Below, piece after piece: positions 52,569-61,866 of a DNA stretch of 64,000 bases (positions are counted from its first letter, which is position 1; each line of letters starts with the position of its first letter). A model generated the notes under the pieces. That model was not told where the DNA came from. It worked only from the letters and a program-made list of their open reading frames with translations, and made no database searches. The DNA is from Pedobacter steynii (GTDB lineage Bacteria > Bacteroidota > Bacteroidia > Sphingobacteriales > Sphingobacteriaceae). The stretch is from positions 5,146,001 to 5,210,000 of the forward strand of contig NZ_CP017141.1 of NCBI RefSeq assembly GCF_001721645.1. The letters are read 5' to 3'. The position numbers were made by a program, and so were the translations under genes.

Positions 52569-54472
52569 GGTTATACTCTGGCACATCCACGAATTTTATA
52601 GCGCTGAATGTCAATAACCGAATTGCGGATTTATTGAAAGAAGAATTCTTCAAACAGTTCGGTTATAAACCGTCGCAAAGTGAGGTAATGTCATGGCGGA
52701 ATTCTTTGTTTCGTTTGTCAGATATTCTGGAGCGCGCAAACCTCACTGACCAGGGGATAATGGTTGAATACAAATTGCCACTTAGTGGAAAAAGAATTGA
52801 TGTAATTATCTGTGGTAAAGATCAAGACGAGAAGAAGAATGCAGTAATTGTAGAGCTTAAGCAATGGGAGAGCTGTTCTCTCACAGATTACGACAGCGAC
52901 TACGTGGTAACCTGGGTAGGAGGCGGAAATCGCTCCTTGCTACACCCAAGTGTTCAGGTGGGAAATTATATGTATTATCTGCAGGATAACAGTACCGTTT
53001 TTTACGAGGGTAGTGAGCCTATAAAACTTTCGGCATGCAGTTACCTACATAATTACAGCATTAGTAGTAATGATGTGCTTACAGACCAACGCTTTCAAAA
53101 CAGTATCAGCCGTTTCCCTCTATATGCAAGTGAAGACCGTCTTGCTTTATCTGAATTTATCACTCAAAAAGTAAATTCTGGAGATGGAATGTCCATCCTT
53201 GCCGAGATTGAACAAAGCAAAATGCGACCGTCCAAAAAATTACTCAAACAAGTTTCTACCGTCATAAAGCAGAAACTAAAAGGCGAATTGAAATTGTTTG
53301 GCACAGTTAAAACCAAAGGTGATTATATCCTTCTCGATGAACAATTGATTGTTTATGATACAGTAATGAGTATCGTTCGTAAAGGATTAGAAAACAAGCA
53401 AAAACATGCGATAATTGTAAAAGGTGGTGCTGGCACAGGTAAATCCGTAATAGGTTTGCAACTGCTGGCAGACTTGGCAGCGTTAAATTTTAACACCCAA
53501 TATGCAACTGGTTCAAAGGCTTTTACCGAAACATTGCGTAAAATACTAGGCGATAGTTCAAAAAGCTTGTTGAAGTATTTTATGTCTTACGGTGAAGCGG
53601 AATCAAATGAGATTGATGTGCTCCTAATGGATGAGGCACATCGGATCAGGGAAAAAACTGGATATCCCTTTAAAGCAACTGGTAAAACACAAGTTCAGGA
53701 TTTGCTAAATGCAGCGAAAGTCTCTGTTTTTTTTATCGACGACTTTCAAGCCGTACGTAAAGGTGAGATAGGATCTTCTGGTTTCATTAGAGCGCAGGCT
53801 GAACTTGCAGGTTGTAAAGTTTATGAATATGATCTGGAGGGACAATTCCGAAATGGAGGATCTGAAAGATACAGTGAGTGGATTGATCATACGTTGCATA
53901 TCAGGAAAACAGCGACCTCGGAATGGATAAATGAACCTGACTATGAATTCCACATTATGGATTCCGCAGAAGCGTTGGAAGAAGCTATAAGGGCAAAGGT
54001 TGAGCTTGGGTACACTGCGAGAGTAATGGCAGGATTTTGCTGGCCATGGACTAAAAAGCTGGATGACAATGGTGATTTGATTAAAGATGTAGAGATTGGC
54101 GATTATAAGCGGCCATGGAATGCGCAAGAAGGATTAACTGGAATGCGAAAGGGAATCCCCAAATCGCAATTTTGGGCTTATGAAGACGGAGGAATTAATC
54201 AGGTTGGTTGTGTTTATACTGCGCAGGGCTTTGAATTTGATTATGCGGGAATAATCTTCGGAAAAGATCTGAGATATAATCCTGATACTGCGGAATGGGA
54301 GGGATTCTCTGAATGTAGTTACGACAGTCAGGTTAAGAGCAGCGTAGATTTCCTTCAGCTCGTAAAGAACACTTATAGAGTGCTTTTGGGAAGAGGAATG
54401 AGAGCGTGTTATGTTCATTTTATGGATAAGGATACGGAAAGGTATTTTAGAAGTAGGATAAGAAAAAAATAG
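52565..54472 (+). CDS. DUF2075 (Schlafen group 3-like) nuclease-helicase
   Basis: A 635-residue protein. The N-terminal region (about 60-110) has a PD-(D/E)xK-like core: KRIDVIICGKDQ then AVIVELKQWE. A P-loop domain of the DUF2075 family follows, with GGAGTGKSVIGLQLLADLA near 287, Walker B VLLMDEAHRIR near 360 and IDDFQAV. The C-terminal part has VGCVYTAQGFEFDYAGIIFG and NTYRVLLGRGMRACYVHF. DUF2075 proteins are SF1-type helicases related to Schlafen proteins and often lie in defence islands. The overlapping MazG gene suggests a joint nucleotide- and nucleic-acid-directed function. Confidence 0.88.
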   Translation: MRLYSGTSTNFIALNVNNRIADLLKEEFFKQFGYKPSQSEVMSWRNSLFRLSDILERANLTDQGIMVEYKLPLSGKRIDVIICGKDQDEKKNAVIVELKQWESCSLTDYDSDYVVTWVGGGNRSLLHPSVQVGNYMYYLQDNSTVFYEGSEPIKLSACSYLHNYSISSNDVLTDQRFQNSISRFPLYASEDRLALSEFITQKVNSGDGMSILAEIEQSKMRPSKKLLKQVSTVIKQKLKGELKLFGTVKTKGDYILLDEQLIVYDTVMSIVRKGLENKQKHAIIVKGGAGTGKSVIGLQLLADLAALNFNTQYATGSKAFTETLRKILGDSSKSLLKYFMSYGEAESNEIDVLLMDEAHRIREKTGYPFKATGKTQVQDLLNAAKVSVFFIDDFQAVRKGEIGSSGFIRAQAELAGCKVYEYDLEGQFRNGGSERYSEWIDHTLHIRKTATSEWINEPDYEFHIMDSAEALEEAIRAKVELGYTARVMAGFCWPWTKKLDDNGDLIKDVEIGDYKRPWNAQEGLTGMRKGIPKSQFWAYEDGGINQVGCVYTAQGFEFDYAGIIFGKDLRYNPDTAEWEGFSECSYDSQVKSSVDFLQLVKNTYRVLLGRGMRACYVHFMDKDTERYFRSRIRKK

Positions 54473-54666
54473 AGAAATCAGGCTCTGTTTTCTATAACCA
54501 GTACTTATTCTAAATTTTTTGAATTATGTTTTGCAGCTTACAGCAACTCTGTCGTGATAAAAACTATTTATGCAACAGGAAGTGTCATAGGTACGATAGA
54601 GGAATAGCATAATTGAGAGTCGGTATCATTCCATGGTAAACCAACTCTTAATTTAGTTAAGTGACC

Positions 54667-56256
54667 TTAAGGCCCAACTACATAAGCGATTTTACAAGTA
54701 TAGCCCATAAGACCAAGCCCGTTATTAACAGTATCTCTAAATGATACCTTGCTGAAAAAGGGTATATCTTTTTTTTGCGTCTTTCCAATAACTAAAGCAA
54801 ATACAATTTCATATTGATGGGGATTGTAAGGTTCAGGAAGTACATCTGCTTTACAACCATAATCGACCAGATGTTTGAGAAATTCTTTGCGTATTGCTTC
54901 ATCTTGTGTAAGGATTTGGCCGCTGAATGCACCCTGTCTAAATAGATGACTGATGCTGGAAGAGCTCTTTCCCATTTTAACATGAAAGAAAGTATGGGTG
55001 TCGATGTCGTAAACGTCACATACTTCATTGCCATCTTTTCCAACTGATTTAGATTTAGCCGTAGTATGTCCTAAATCGAAAAGAAATCTGCTTTTTCTGC
55101 TCATGCTGAGTGCTGAATTGTAATCACTCTCCTTGATCTTCGTTTTAGTTGGTGTTGGCATATCGTGTGGATCCAGTATCCTTTCAGAATAGAACTGATT
55201 AACCAGGCTGAAGAAGTCAGGCGCAACGGCATACCAGCTGCCCTCCGAAAGAATATACTTATTTCCCTTATACTCTGTTTCCCATGAAAGGCAGCGTTGA
55301 ATTGGCCAGTTCCGGTTTGTACCATTATCTTTGACCAGGTTCACTTTGTAGCTATCGATATTTTCTGGTGTGATTTCTTTTCTGGCATCTCCGATTGAGT
55401 TCTTCCAGTCCAACATATCAGGCATTTCAAAAGAATCTTTTTTATTTAATCTGCTACGATCCCCGGTAGAGAATACAAAACCATTGCAATCAAAAATTAA
55501 TTCGTAGTATTCAGGTGGCGTAAAAAGCATGTTTTCGAACTTGGCCATCTTTAAGTTTCTAGCGAGCTGTTTGACAAGTTCATTAACAAGGGATTTGTCA
55601 CGGATCATAGCTATATTATCGATCCATGGATAGTCTTGTTTGTAATTATCAGATAAGTAGTGTTTTAAAGTCTCTGTGCATAAGCTTTTTAGCTTCAAAA
55701 GGCCCACAATGCCTTTAACCAGTCGTAAGCTATCTTTACCATCCATAGACTCGCCCAATGGATGATCTTTTGGCAATTTACCCGTAATTCCTCTTAGTAT
55801 ATCCTTTTGCTTGTTAATTCCGAATTCTTCAGGTGTAGAACCAGTTGAAGCTTGCTTTTTTGTTTTTTGAGAGTTGATTTCCGGCGTAGTTGTATCCACC
55901 TGTCTGATTTCTGACTTCGGAATGCAATTTAGTGCAGTCTTCAGCCCAAAGTTGTAATCAGTCTTAGTCAAATCCATCAAATGAATGCCGGATCCGAGTG
56001 GTATGGCTAAAAGTCGATCATCAACTTTAACAATGAGAACAGCTTGTGAAGAGGAATTTTTGAAAGGAGTGGTACTCATTTTAAATGCCTCATTTAAATA
56101 GTTCGCCCAATCAGGAGTGTTATTTCTGCTTACTGTATAATAAACAGATACCCCATCCTGTTCTTTTGAGAAAAGTCTTCTATCCTTCTTGAAAATCTGT
56201 TTTGGATCTTTAATATGGTCCTTGATTAGATAGATTGTTGGTTTGATCGCAGTCAT
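54667..56256 (-). CDS. DUF6119 / TIGR04141 family protein
   Basis: A 529-residue protein matching the TIGR04141 (DUF6119) family of sporadically distributed proteins. Features are the opening IYLIKDHIKDPKQIF, LAIPLGSGIHLMD with YNFGLKTALNCIP near 80-115, the SEGSWYAVAPDF segment near 345, and FFHVKMGKSSSSISHLFRQG near 440. Families of this type occur in defence islands, without known activity. It is transcribed from a promoter with the 16-bp palindrome at 56311-56326, divergent from the five-gene operon. The 194 bases to its right-hand neighbour on the left (54473-54666) hold no gene. Confidence 0.85.
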   Translation of the reverse strand: MTAIKPTIYLIKDHIKDPKQIFKKDRRLFSKEQDGVSVYYTVSRNNTPDWANYLNEAFKMSTTPFKNSSSQAVLIVKVDDRLLAIPLGSGIHLMDLTKTDYNFGLKTALNCIPKSEIRQVDTTTPEINSQKTKKQASTGSTPEEFGINKQKDILRGITGKLPKDHPLGESMDGKDSLRLVKGIVGLLKLKSLCTETLKHYLSDNYKQDYPWIDNIAMIRDKSLVNELVKQLARNLKMAKFENMLFTPPEYYELIFDCNGFVFSTGDRSRLNKKDSFEMPDMLDWKNSIGDARKEITPENIDSYKVNLVKDNGTNRNWPIQRCLSWETEYKGNKYILSEGSWYAVAPDFFSLVNQFYSERILDPHDMPTPTKTKIKESDYNSALSMSRKSRFLFDLGHTTAKSKSVGKDGNEVCDVYDIDTHTFFHVKMGKSSSSISHLFRQGAFSGQILTQDEAIRKEFLKHLVDYGCKADVLPEPYNPHQYEIVFALVIGKTQKKDIPFFSKVSFRDTVNNGLGLMGYTCKIAYVVGP

Positions 56257-56281
56257 CTTAGATTGTTTTTGTTCAAAAGCC

Positions 56282-56326
56282 TAAAGGTATTTAACCATTT
56301 CTGGCTATTCTTACGGTAAACCGTAA
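56282..56326 (-). promoter_or_regulatory. Palindromic operator and promoter of the DUF6119 gene
   Basis: On the minus strand TTACGGTTTACCGTAA (56311-56326) is followed by 21 bases and then TACCTTTA (56282-56289), a 7/8 match to TAnnTTTG. The start codon is 25 bases further at 56256. No -33 TTG is present at 19 bases, so the palindrome occupies that place. Confidence 0.75.
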
Positions 56327-56353
56327 CCATTTAGATGGAGGTGATGTAGTGGC

Positions 56354-56398
56354 TTACGGTTTACCGTAAGGTTCAGAAATTAGCTAACCATATTTTTG
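56354..56398 (+). promoter_or_regulatory. Palindromic operator and promoter of the five-gene operon
   Basis: TTACGGTTTACCGTAA (56354-56369), 21 bases, then TATTTTTG (56391-56398), a perfect TAnnTTTG. The start codon at 56419 follows after 20 bases. It forms a divergent pair with the operator of the DUF6119 gene, 27 bases apart. Confidence 0.8.
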
Positions 56399-56418
56399 AT
56401 AAAAGAAATCCAGTTTTT

Positions 56419-56871
56419 ATGGCAAGAATTATTCTTCAACATAGCGAGTCTGCTCTAGACACAGCTAAGAAACAAACGTTATCCATGGGGTTTGTAAGTG
56501 ACAAAGATTTACTGAAAAAACGTTCAGGAAAATATTTCGATGTTATCGCAGGACTAGATGCCAAATCCTTAACCAATACTCAGGGTATGGAGAAGCTTAT
56601 GAGTGCAATTCAGGAGGAATTCGGTACGGCGGAATCAGCGAGCCTGCCTTTGGGCATAGTATCCAAATGCTTTTTAGGACATCCTTATGAAGTGCATACT
56701 CTTGATTTAAGCGGTAGCCAAATCATCAAACATTATAAGATAAATGAACCGATGGAGGCTGATTTTGAAAAAGCCAGAACATTGGCAAAGCATAATGCTT
56801 ATTCGATGGTTGAAATTTACAAAGATAAAATCATCTTAATCCGTGAAGACGGAACAGCTACAAAATTGTAA
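56419..56871 (+). CDS. Hypothetical protein, first gene of AAA operon
   Basis: A 150-residue soluble protein (MARIILQHSESALDTAKKQT) with a helical N-terminal half and a likely alpha/beta C-terminal part (LGHPYEVHTLDLSGSQIIKH and MVEIYKDKIILIREDGTATK). No family is recognised. It is the first gene behind the operator-promoter at 56354-56398 and is followed after 21 bases by the 566-residue membrane protein gene. Confidence 0.68.
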   Translation: MARIILQHSESALDTAKKQTLSMGFVSDKDLLKKRSGKYFDVIAGLDAKSLTNTQGMEKLMSAIQEEFGTAESASLPLGIVSKCFLGHPYEVHTLDLSGSQIIKHYKINEPMEADFEKARTLAKHNAYSMVEIYKDKIILIREDGTATKL

Positions 56872-56892
56872 CCTAAAATATGCTCTAATAAT

Positions 56893-58593
56893 ATGTCACA
56901 ACAAGTAATCTCTTACGCAGACCTTTCCGTCATTAATAGTGCGTTACGGTCAATCTCAGCAGATATGTCGGGGGTACATTCTGAATTGGGAACGTTAAAT
57001 TTCAAACAGGATCTGTTAGAGAATGAACTAACAAAGTTAGCTGATTCTTTTGCCGATTTTGTGAATGCCGATATAAAACATAAGTCACTACAGCTTGCTG
57101 AAACCCGACAGGGAAATCTGAAGCAAGACTTACAGATAAAGTTTGGATACTATGCCGAATTGCGGAGAATGGCAACCGGCATTTTACAGAGCGTTGATGT
57201 AGGTATAGTTGGTGATGACACCTTAAGATTCACTACTGAAGAGGTCATGATCAAAGCACCTGGTTATTGGTTAGCACCGGCATTAGTTGCATTAGCTGCC
57301 TGGATTAGAGACGATCGTCGCACTAATGAGAAAGCGCTTACTGAGGCTCTGAAAAGAGACGACTACAAGACAACACTTTTCTTTCTGTTGTTAATGAGGA
57401 GACTCCAAAGAAATGACGCGAGCCTGAAATGGCTGGAACGTTATTTTATGCACCAAAATCCACATCATCTTGATAGAGAATTCATTGTTATACTAGAAGC
57501 GGTAACTACTGGTGTGTTCCCTCCGGCAGCGAGGCAATTTATGATGACGAATGTAAAAAGCTGGTTGGATCAACTAACACAAGGTGATCTATTTATCAAC
57601 GAGCAAAAAATTCAATGGATTCGTTTCTTTAAGACACTTGGTCCTCTGTCAGACGGTAAATATCCTTTACTCGGAAAATTTTCAACGAATTGGGAGTTAC
57701 TCGAAATCTCTTTGCGGGAAGCAAAAGCGCATGAGGTAATAAGCGATCATTTCAAGAGTATTGTTGCTGCCTCTGCCGATTTTTCAAAAAGCACAAAAGT
57801 CCAGTTAGATGAAATTTTGTCGCTCTTGGTAACCAATTTTGATGATGAAGAATTGCCACTGCAGGAACAGGTGAGGTTAAATCAACTCATCATTCAAATG
57901 GATGGGGATAAAAGTGCTGCACAAGCTGTTATGGCTGCCGAGAAAGATATTTTTAGTGAGAAAGTAGATTTCCTGCAGTTGCTTACAAACGCCTCTTTTA
58001 ACCCAGAACTTTCTGGGGTAACGAAGGTAACTCAATCTCTTGCTGTTTCTATCAGTCAACCATGGATTACAGAAGCATATAATACCTATACAGCACAAAG
58101 TAGAAATAGCATACCACAGAATATTGAACTTAATATCGATAGTTTTAAGGCCAGTACCATCAATGGAAGTGACGAAACGGAGCTAATTGAAAAGCAAAAT
58201 ACATACTATCAAAACGTTCTGAAAATCGACCTTGGCAAACTTTCATTTCCGTATGAAGGCGTAATTATTGGTGCCTTAATTTGCATGGGTAGTATCTGGG
58301 CATTTACATTAAGTGTTGTTGCAGGATTAATCGGACTTGGAATTGGAGGCGTCCTGATCTGGAATGGGATCAACAAACATGCTAAGGCGAAGAGGAAAAT
58401 TATCGAAGACCTGGAAGAGCGGAAGCGTAAAGCAAACGAAGTCTTGAGAGGCTGCATTGCAGAAGCTGTAGATTATAGAATTGAACATACCACGGAAGAT
58501 GTCAAGGCAGAGCTGGCTTTACAACTTCTCACCTCAATTATACCCGAAGATTTTTCTAGTGTATCAAGAGAGACCGCGCGAAACATTATTTAA
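56893..58593 (+). CDS. Large hypothetical protein with C-terminal membrane hairpin
   Basis: A 566-residue protein. Residues 1-110 contain a coiled-coil-like region (SVINSALRSISADMSGVHSE and KQDLLENELTKLADSF). Residues about 120-450 are helical without a recognised motif. Two adjacent membrane helices are near 453-475 and 478-497 (VIIGALICMGSIWAFTLSVV and GLIGLGIGGVLIWNG), followed by a charged helical tail rich in Lys/Glu/Arg. This resembles a membrane scaffold or effector. Partner candidates are the AAA ATPase and two small proteins encoded downstream. Confidence 0.72.
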   Translation: MSQQVISYADLSVINSALRSISADMSGVHSELGTLNFKQDLLENELTKLADSFADFVNADIKHKSLQLAETRQGNLKQDLQIKFGYYAELRRMATGILQSVDVGIVGDDTLRFTTEEVMIKAPGYWLAPALVALAAWIRDDRRTNEKALTEALKRDDYKTTLFFLLLMRRLQRNDASLKWLERYFMHQNPHHLDREFIVILEAVTTGVFPPAARQFMMTNVKSWLDQLTQGDLFINEQKIQWIRFFKTLGPLSDGKYPLLGKFSTNWELLEISLREAKAHEVISDHFKSIVAASADFSKSTKVQLDEILSLLVTNFDDEELPLQEQVRLNQLIIQMDGDKSAAQAVMAAEKDIFSEKVDFLQLLTNASFNPELSGVTKVTQSLAVSISQPWITEAYNTYTAQSRNSIPQNIELNIDSFKASTINGSDETELIEKQNTYYQNVLKIDLGKLSFPYEGVIIGALICMGSIWAFTLSVVAGLIGLGIGGVLIWNGINKHAKAKRKIIEDLEERKRKANEVLRGCIAEAVDYRIEHTTEDVKAELALQLLTSIIPEDFSSVSRETARNII

Positions 58594-58610
58594 CCTTTAA
58601 TCATACAAAA

Positions 58611-58802
58611 ATGATGAATATCATATTAGACGAAAGTTCAACCCAACCCGAAAAGAACAATAGCCAGGAGAATAAAGAGACGGTAATGAGACCTAATTTA
58701 TTTACAGGTAGTACAGAGGCTAAAGTTGGTGAAGCTAAATTTCCAGAATGGGACATTATCCCGTCCAGTCAATTCGTTAATCCTAGAATTAAACCACAGT
58801 AA
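58611..58802 (+). CDS. Small hypothetical protein of AAA operon
   Basis: A 63-residue protein, disordered in the first half (Ser/Glu/Asn-rich) and with a C-terminal FPEWDIIPSSQFVNPRIKPQ that looks like a peptide motif. Its stop codon overlaps the next start codon (TAATG). The tight packing in the operon supports its reality. It may be a tail or adaptor recognised by a partner, but nothing firmer can be said. Confidence 0.6.
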   Translation: MMNIILDESSTQPEKNNSQENKETVMRPNLFTGSTEAKVGEAKFPEWDIIPSSQFVNPRIKPQ

Positions 58803-59323
58803 TGTCATCAGTAACAACTTATGCAGAGTGGACTATTTTGCTTACACAATTCGGAGCGGGGAATGATATCTGTTTAGAAAAGTTGAGGGGAGGGACGTTC
58901 GTTATAGATGCCGGAACTGCTTCCCGATTCTACTTAAAAGTTGAAGAGGTCTATAACAAAAGAAAGCAGCGTTGGCTTGATAAATTCCAGCATTCATTTC
59001 GATCGCAAAGTTTTAGGACAATAGATGATTTCGAAATTCTTTTAAGAAACGGAAAACAGAATCTGCATCCGTTATCAGCGTTTATTGCCTTGAATGGTCT
59101 GCCTGAGGATTTAAAAAAAACGCTAAAGAAGGATCTTGAAGAATTTGTCTCGGAAATTAAGAAATCTTTAAAGGACAATGTTTCAAGGTCGTCGAATGAA
59201 AGAGAAAAGATGCTGATTCTATTGAGTTCTTTCGGAATAAATAATATTCCTGACAACACAAGAGTAACTGATGCTGAGATAAACGAAACCATACCTGCTA
59301 CAGGCAGAAAAATACTATTCTAA
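58802..59323 (+). CDS. Hypothetical protein upstream of AAA ATPase
   Basis: A 173-residue soluble protein. The first 90 residues contain TYAEWTILLTQFGAGNDICL and QSFRTIDDFEILLRNGKQNL. The C-terminal part is Lys/Glu-rich and probably coiled (DLKKTLKKDLEEFVSEIKKS). No family is recognised. It is coupled to both flanking genes, with the AAA ATPase starting 1 base after its stop codon. Confidence 0.65.
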   Translation: MSSVTTYAEWTILLTQFGAGNDICLEKLRGGTFVIDAGTASRFYLKVEEVYNKRKQRWLDKFQHSFRSQSFRTIDDFEILLRNGKQNLHPLSAFIALNGLPEDLKKTLKKDLEEFVSEIKKSLKDNVSRSSNEREKMLILLSSFGINNIPDNTRVTDAEINETIPATGRKILF

Positions 59324-59324
59324 A

Positions 59325-60878
59325 ATGGCAAACAAAATAGAATTCAAAACTTCGCTTTTACGGATGTTCCGGGCGCGAATACCTTTTATATCAATAAGAA
59401 GCATCGAAAGAGCCCGAGTCTTGGAGATTGTCCAGCAATTGGCTGAAGAAATCAATATCCCAATTTATGTGCACAGTCTGTCGCATGGAACAATAGACAT
59501 TAAAACCAGGAAAAGTGTAAACGATGATAGATCTGTTGCAGGTGGCCTGGATTATGCTGTTCAGCATATTTCACAGAGACATAACCTAACTTTTGTTTTT
59601 AATGAAGTCAGTGATATTGAAGATGATAATCTGGTTTCAAGGCATATTTACGATTGCGTTGTTCAGGCAATAGAACGGGGAGGGAGTATATGCTTAATTA
59701 CCACAAAAAGCATTTGGCCTCAACTGCAAAGAATGGGAATGACCATTGCACTTGATGCGCCGAATGAGGAAGAAATGTTGGAAGTTGTCAAAGATTGTGT
59801 TATGCCTTATAAAGGATCGATTCCATTAGAGTGGGACGAAACTGATTATAAAATGGCTGCCACTGTCCTGGCAAATATGACTAAAATTGAGGCTGAAAAT
59901 GTTTTGGCGACCCAGATGGCCAAAGGATCGCTAACCAAGGATGATATCCGAGAACTAAGTAATGCCAAGGACAGGTTATTTAGCGATATTTCTGGACTGG
60001 AGAAAGTAAAGATCGATCCTTCTACGCTCTCTGTTGCCGGTTTAATGGGACTTCAAAATTGGCTTGATCATCAAAAACAACTTTTAACTGCTGACCTTAA
60101 GGCAAGGAAGATGAGGCCTCCAAGGGGTGTTCTGTTGGTTGGCGTTCCGGGTTGTGGTAAATCGTTATCTGCGAAATTTGTTGCAGCCAACTGGAATTTA
60201 CCTTTATATCGTCTTGATCTGGCGGCTATCCATGGTCAATATCTAGGTCAATCTGAAAATAGACTGAAAGAGGCATTGGCGTCGGCTGATCATGCAGCTC
60301 CCTGTATTTTGTGGATTGACGAAATAGAGAAAGGCCTTGCAGGAGCAATTTCTTCAAACGATGGAGGAACATCTAACAGAATGGTGGGACAGTTTCTTTT
60401 TTGGCTCCAGGAAAGTGAGGCGAAAGTGTTTGTCGTCTCAACAGCAAATGATGTAAGTAAGCTTCCTCCAGAACTTTTACGTAGAGGACGTTTTGATGAA
60501 TTATTTTTTATTGATCTGCCTGCTGAAGAAGAACGAAAGGATATTATCAACCTTTATATCAGACGTAACTTATTAACTCAACCCTCTGAAATTATATTAG
60601 CCAGGCTTGTTGAAATTTCGGAAGGCTTTGCGGGGTCTGACCTTGAAGGTGCCGTTAGAGATGTCGCAATTCAGGCGATAATACATGGGGATGCCGTTGT
60701 TGACGACGAGTTGTTCGAAAAATGTTTTAGAAATGTAGTTCCATTGAGTAAAACCGCTCCCGAAAAAATTGATGCTATAAGAACCTGGGGAAGAGAAAGG
60801 GCTGTGCCCGCGTCAGGCGTTTCCTGGAACGTTACTTCACATGACAGTGTAACTGGTACAAGGTCTATTATCATTTAA
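59325..60878 (+). CDS. Ycf46-like AAA ATPase
   Basis: A 517-residue AAA+ protein. The N-terminal 220 residues resemble Ycf46 (an inactive-looking P-loop-like part with SLLRMFRARIPFISIRSIER, NLTFVFNEVSDI and EMLEVVKDCVMPY). The C-terminal AAA domain has Walker A GVPGCGKS at 273-280, PLYRLDLAAIHGQYLGQSEN, Walker B CILWIDEIEK with Asp332/Glu333, and an arginine finger LLRRGRFDE. A C-lid with GFAGSDLEGAVRDVAIQA follows. Ycf46-like ATPases probably remodel proteins, without a fused protease. It is the last gene of the operon; the second operator follows at 60886. Confidence 0.9.
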   Translation: MANKIEFKTSLLRMFRARIPFISIRSIERARVLEIVQQLAEEINIPIYVHSLSHGTIDIKTRKSVNDDRSVAGGLDYAVQHISQRHNLTFVFNEVSDIEDDNLVSRHIYDCVVQAIERGGSICLITTKSIWPQLQRMGMTIALDAPNEEEMLEVVKDCVMPYKGSIPLEWDETDYKMAATVLANMTKIEAENVLATQMAKGSLTKDDIRELSNAKDRLFSDISGLEKVKIDPSTLSVAGLMGLQNWLDHQKQLLTADLKARKMRPPRGVLLVGVPGCGKSLSAKFVAANWNLPLYRLDLAAIHGQYLGQSENRLKEALASADHAAPCILWIDEIEKGLAGAISSNDGGTSNRMVGQFLFWLQESEAKVFVVSTANDVSKLPPELLRRGRFDELFFIDLPAEEERKDIINLYIRRNLLTQPSEIILARLVEISEGFAGSDLEGAVRDVAIQAIIHGDAVVDDELFEKCFRNVVPLSKTAPEKIDAIRTWGRERAVPASGVSWNVTSHDSVTGTRSIII

Positions 60879-60885
60879 TCGGTTT

Positions 60886-60930
60886 TTATGGTTTCCCGTA
60901 AATAAATCATTCGCAGTCTGTCTATTTTTG
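60886..60930 (+). promoter_or_regulatory. Operator and promoter of HNH-DUF4407 operon
   Basis: TTATGGTTTCCCGTAA (60886-60901) is a 14/16 match to the operator, followed by 21 bases and TATTTTTG (60923-60930). The ATG at 60954 follows after 23 bases. The spacing from operator to -7 element is identical to that in the other units. Confidence 0.72.
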
Positions 60931-60953
60931 AATTGCTTAATACCGAAAATTTC

Positions 60954-61289
60954 ATGAAACCTTACCGTAGATACATCAACGCAAAAGATCGACCTAAAAG
61001 AAAGGACGAAGAACCTATACCTGATAAGCATGGTTCCTACGGAGCATTATTGTTTGATAGAAGGTGGAAAGATAAACGAAGTTCGATCTTAATCAGGGAT
61101 AATAATAAATGCGTGATCTGTGGATTTGCTGAGGGCTTACAAGTACATCACAGACAATACCTTTACGTGACAGCCTTGAAAAAATTCAAGTCTCCATGGG
61201 ACTATTCTGACAAAACGTTAATAACGCTGTGTAATTCATGCCATCAACGTGGTCATTCTAAATTCAAAGTACCAATAATCTATATTTAA
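60954..61289 (+). CDS. HNH endonuclease-domain protein
   Basis: A 111-residue protein starting at the ATG at 60954 (MKPYRRYIN). The HNH fold is complete: CVICGFAEGLQVHHRQYLY, SPWDYSDKTLITLCNSCHQR, with CxxC pairs for zinc and the HH in the first strand-loop. HNH enzymes nick or cut DNA or RNA; this short form lacks any further domain, so its target must come from partners. It is the first gene of an operon with a coiled-coil protein (1 base downstream) and DUF4407. Confidence 0.88.
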   Translation: MKPYRRYINAKDRPKRKDEEPIPDKHGSYGALLFDRRWKDKRSSILIRDNNKCVICGFAEGLQVHHRQYLYVTALKKFKSPWDYSDKTLITLCNSCHQRGHSKFKVPIIYI

Positions 61290-61290
61290 T

Positions 61291-61866
61291 ATGTTTGATT
61301 TTTTAAGAAAAAGAGGTTCTGAAGAAATGCCTTCGAATCCACTGAAAATCGCTGAATCGGTCGAAGGATTGAGATCAATTGATATTCCTGAAAATGTATT
61401 TATTGAGAACGAAAAGGATTTCTCTGTAAAAAATGAGGAAACTTTAGTGAAGAGGGCGGAAAATAATATCGAATTGTTATTTGATTTTCTGGATAGAAAT
61501 CATGAAACAAAAGGATACGACGACGCTTTAATGAATCCTGATGTAAAACACATGGAACAGAATGTTGATGCGCTAAAAAATGAGTTGGAACGAACGATAA
61601 GAAGAGTGAAAACGTTTTATGAGGATTTCAACAAGGAAATAGATTTTCATATTGAAAGCAGAGGAAGAAGTGGAATGGTGGATGTAGTTGATGAGCTCAA
61701 AATGAAAAAGAGTATCGCTGAAAGCCATGTCCAAAAAGTTTTAGAGATAGAAACCGAGCATAAGAACAGCACGGGGGATAGCCAGGGAATGACTCTTAGC
61801 TATATCCGTGGCTTTATGAATGGACTGTCTGCAATTACACACCACAGTATATTAAGAAGATTTTAG
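61291..61866 (+). CDS. Hypothetical coiled-coil protein
   Basis: A 191-residue soluble protein, mainly helical with heptad-like stretches: EETLVKRAENNIELLFDFLD and MEQNVDALKNELERTIRRVK. The C-terminal segment (GMTLSYIRGFMNGLSAITHH) could bind a membrane or partner. No family is recognised. It lies directly between the HNH gene and the DUF4407 gene, whose ATG follows its stop codon without a gap. Confidence 0.65.
   Translation: MFDFLRKRGSEEMPSNPLKIAESVEGLRSIDIPENVFIENEKDFSVKNEETLVKRAENNIELLFDFLDRNHETKGYDDALMNPDVKHMEQNVDALKNELERTIRRVKTFYEDFNKEIDFHIESRGRSGMVDVVDELKMKKSIAESHVQKVLEIETEHKNSTGDSQGMTLSYIRGFMNGLSAITHHSILRRF

Noticed and set aside
53705..54127. Open frame of 140 residues antisense to the DUF2075 gene
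   Set aside because: It is entirely within conserved helicase coding sequence and has no family features.
54600..54660. Weak inverted repeat between the DUF2075 and DUF6119 genes
   Set aside because: The stem relies on a G-T pair with a long loop and has no T-run, so it is not reported as a terminator.
58951..59292. Open frame of 113 residues on the minus strand in the AAA operon
   Set aside because: Antisense to the 173-residue protein in a tightly packed operon; the Ser/Leu/Phe-rich composition is typical of a shadow.
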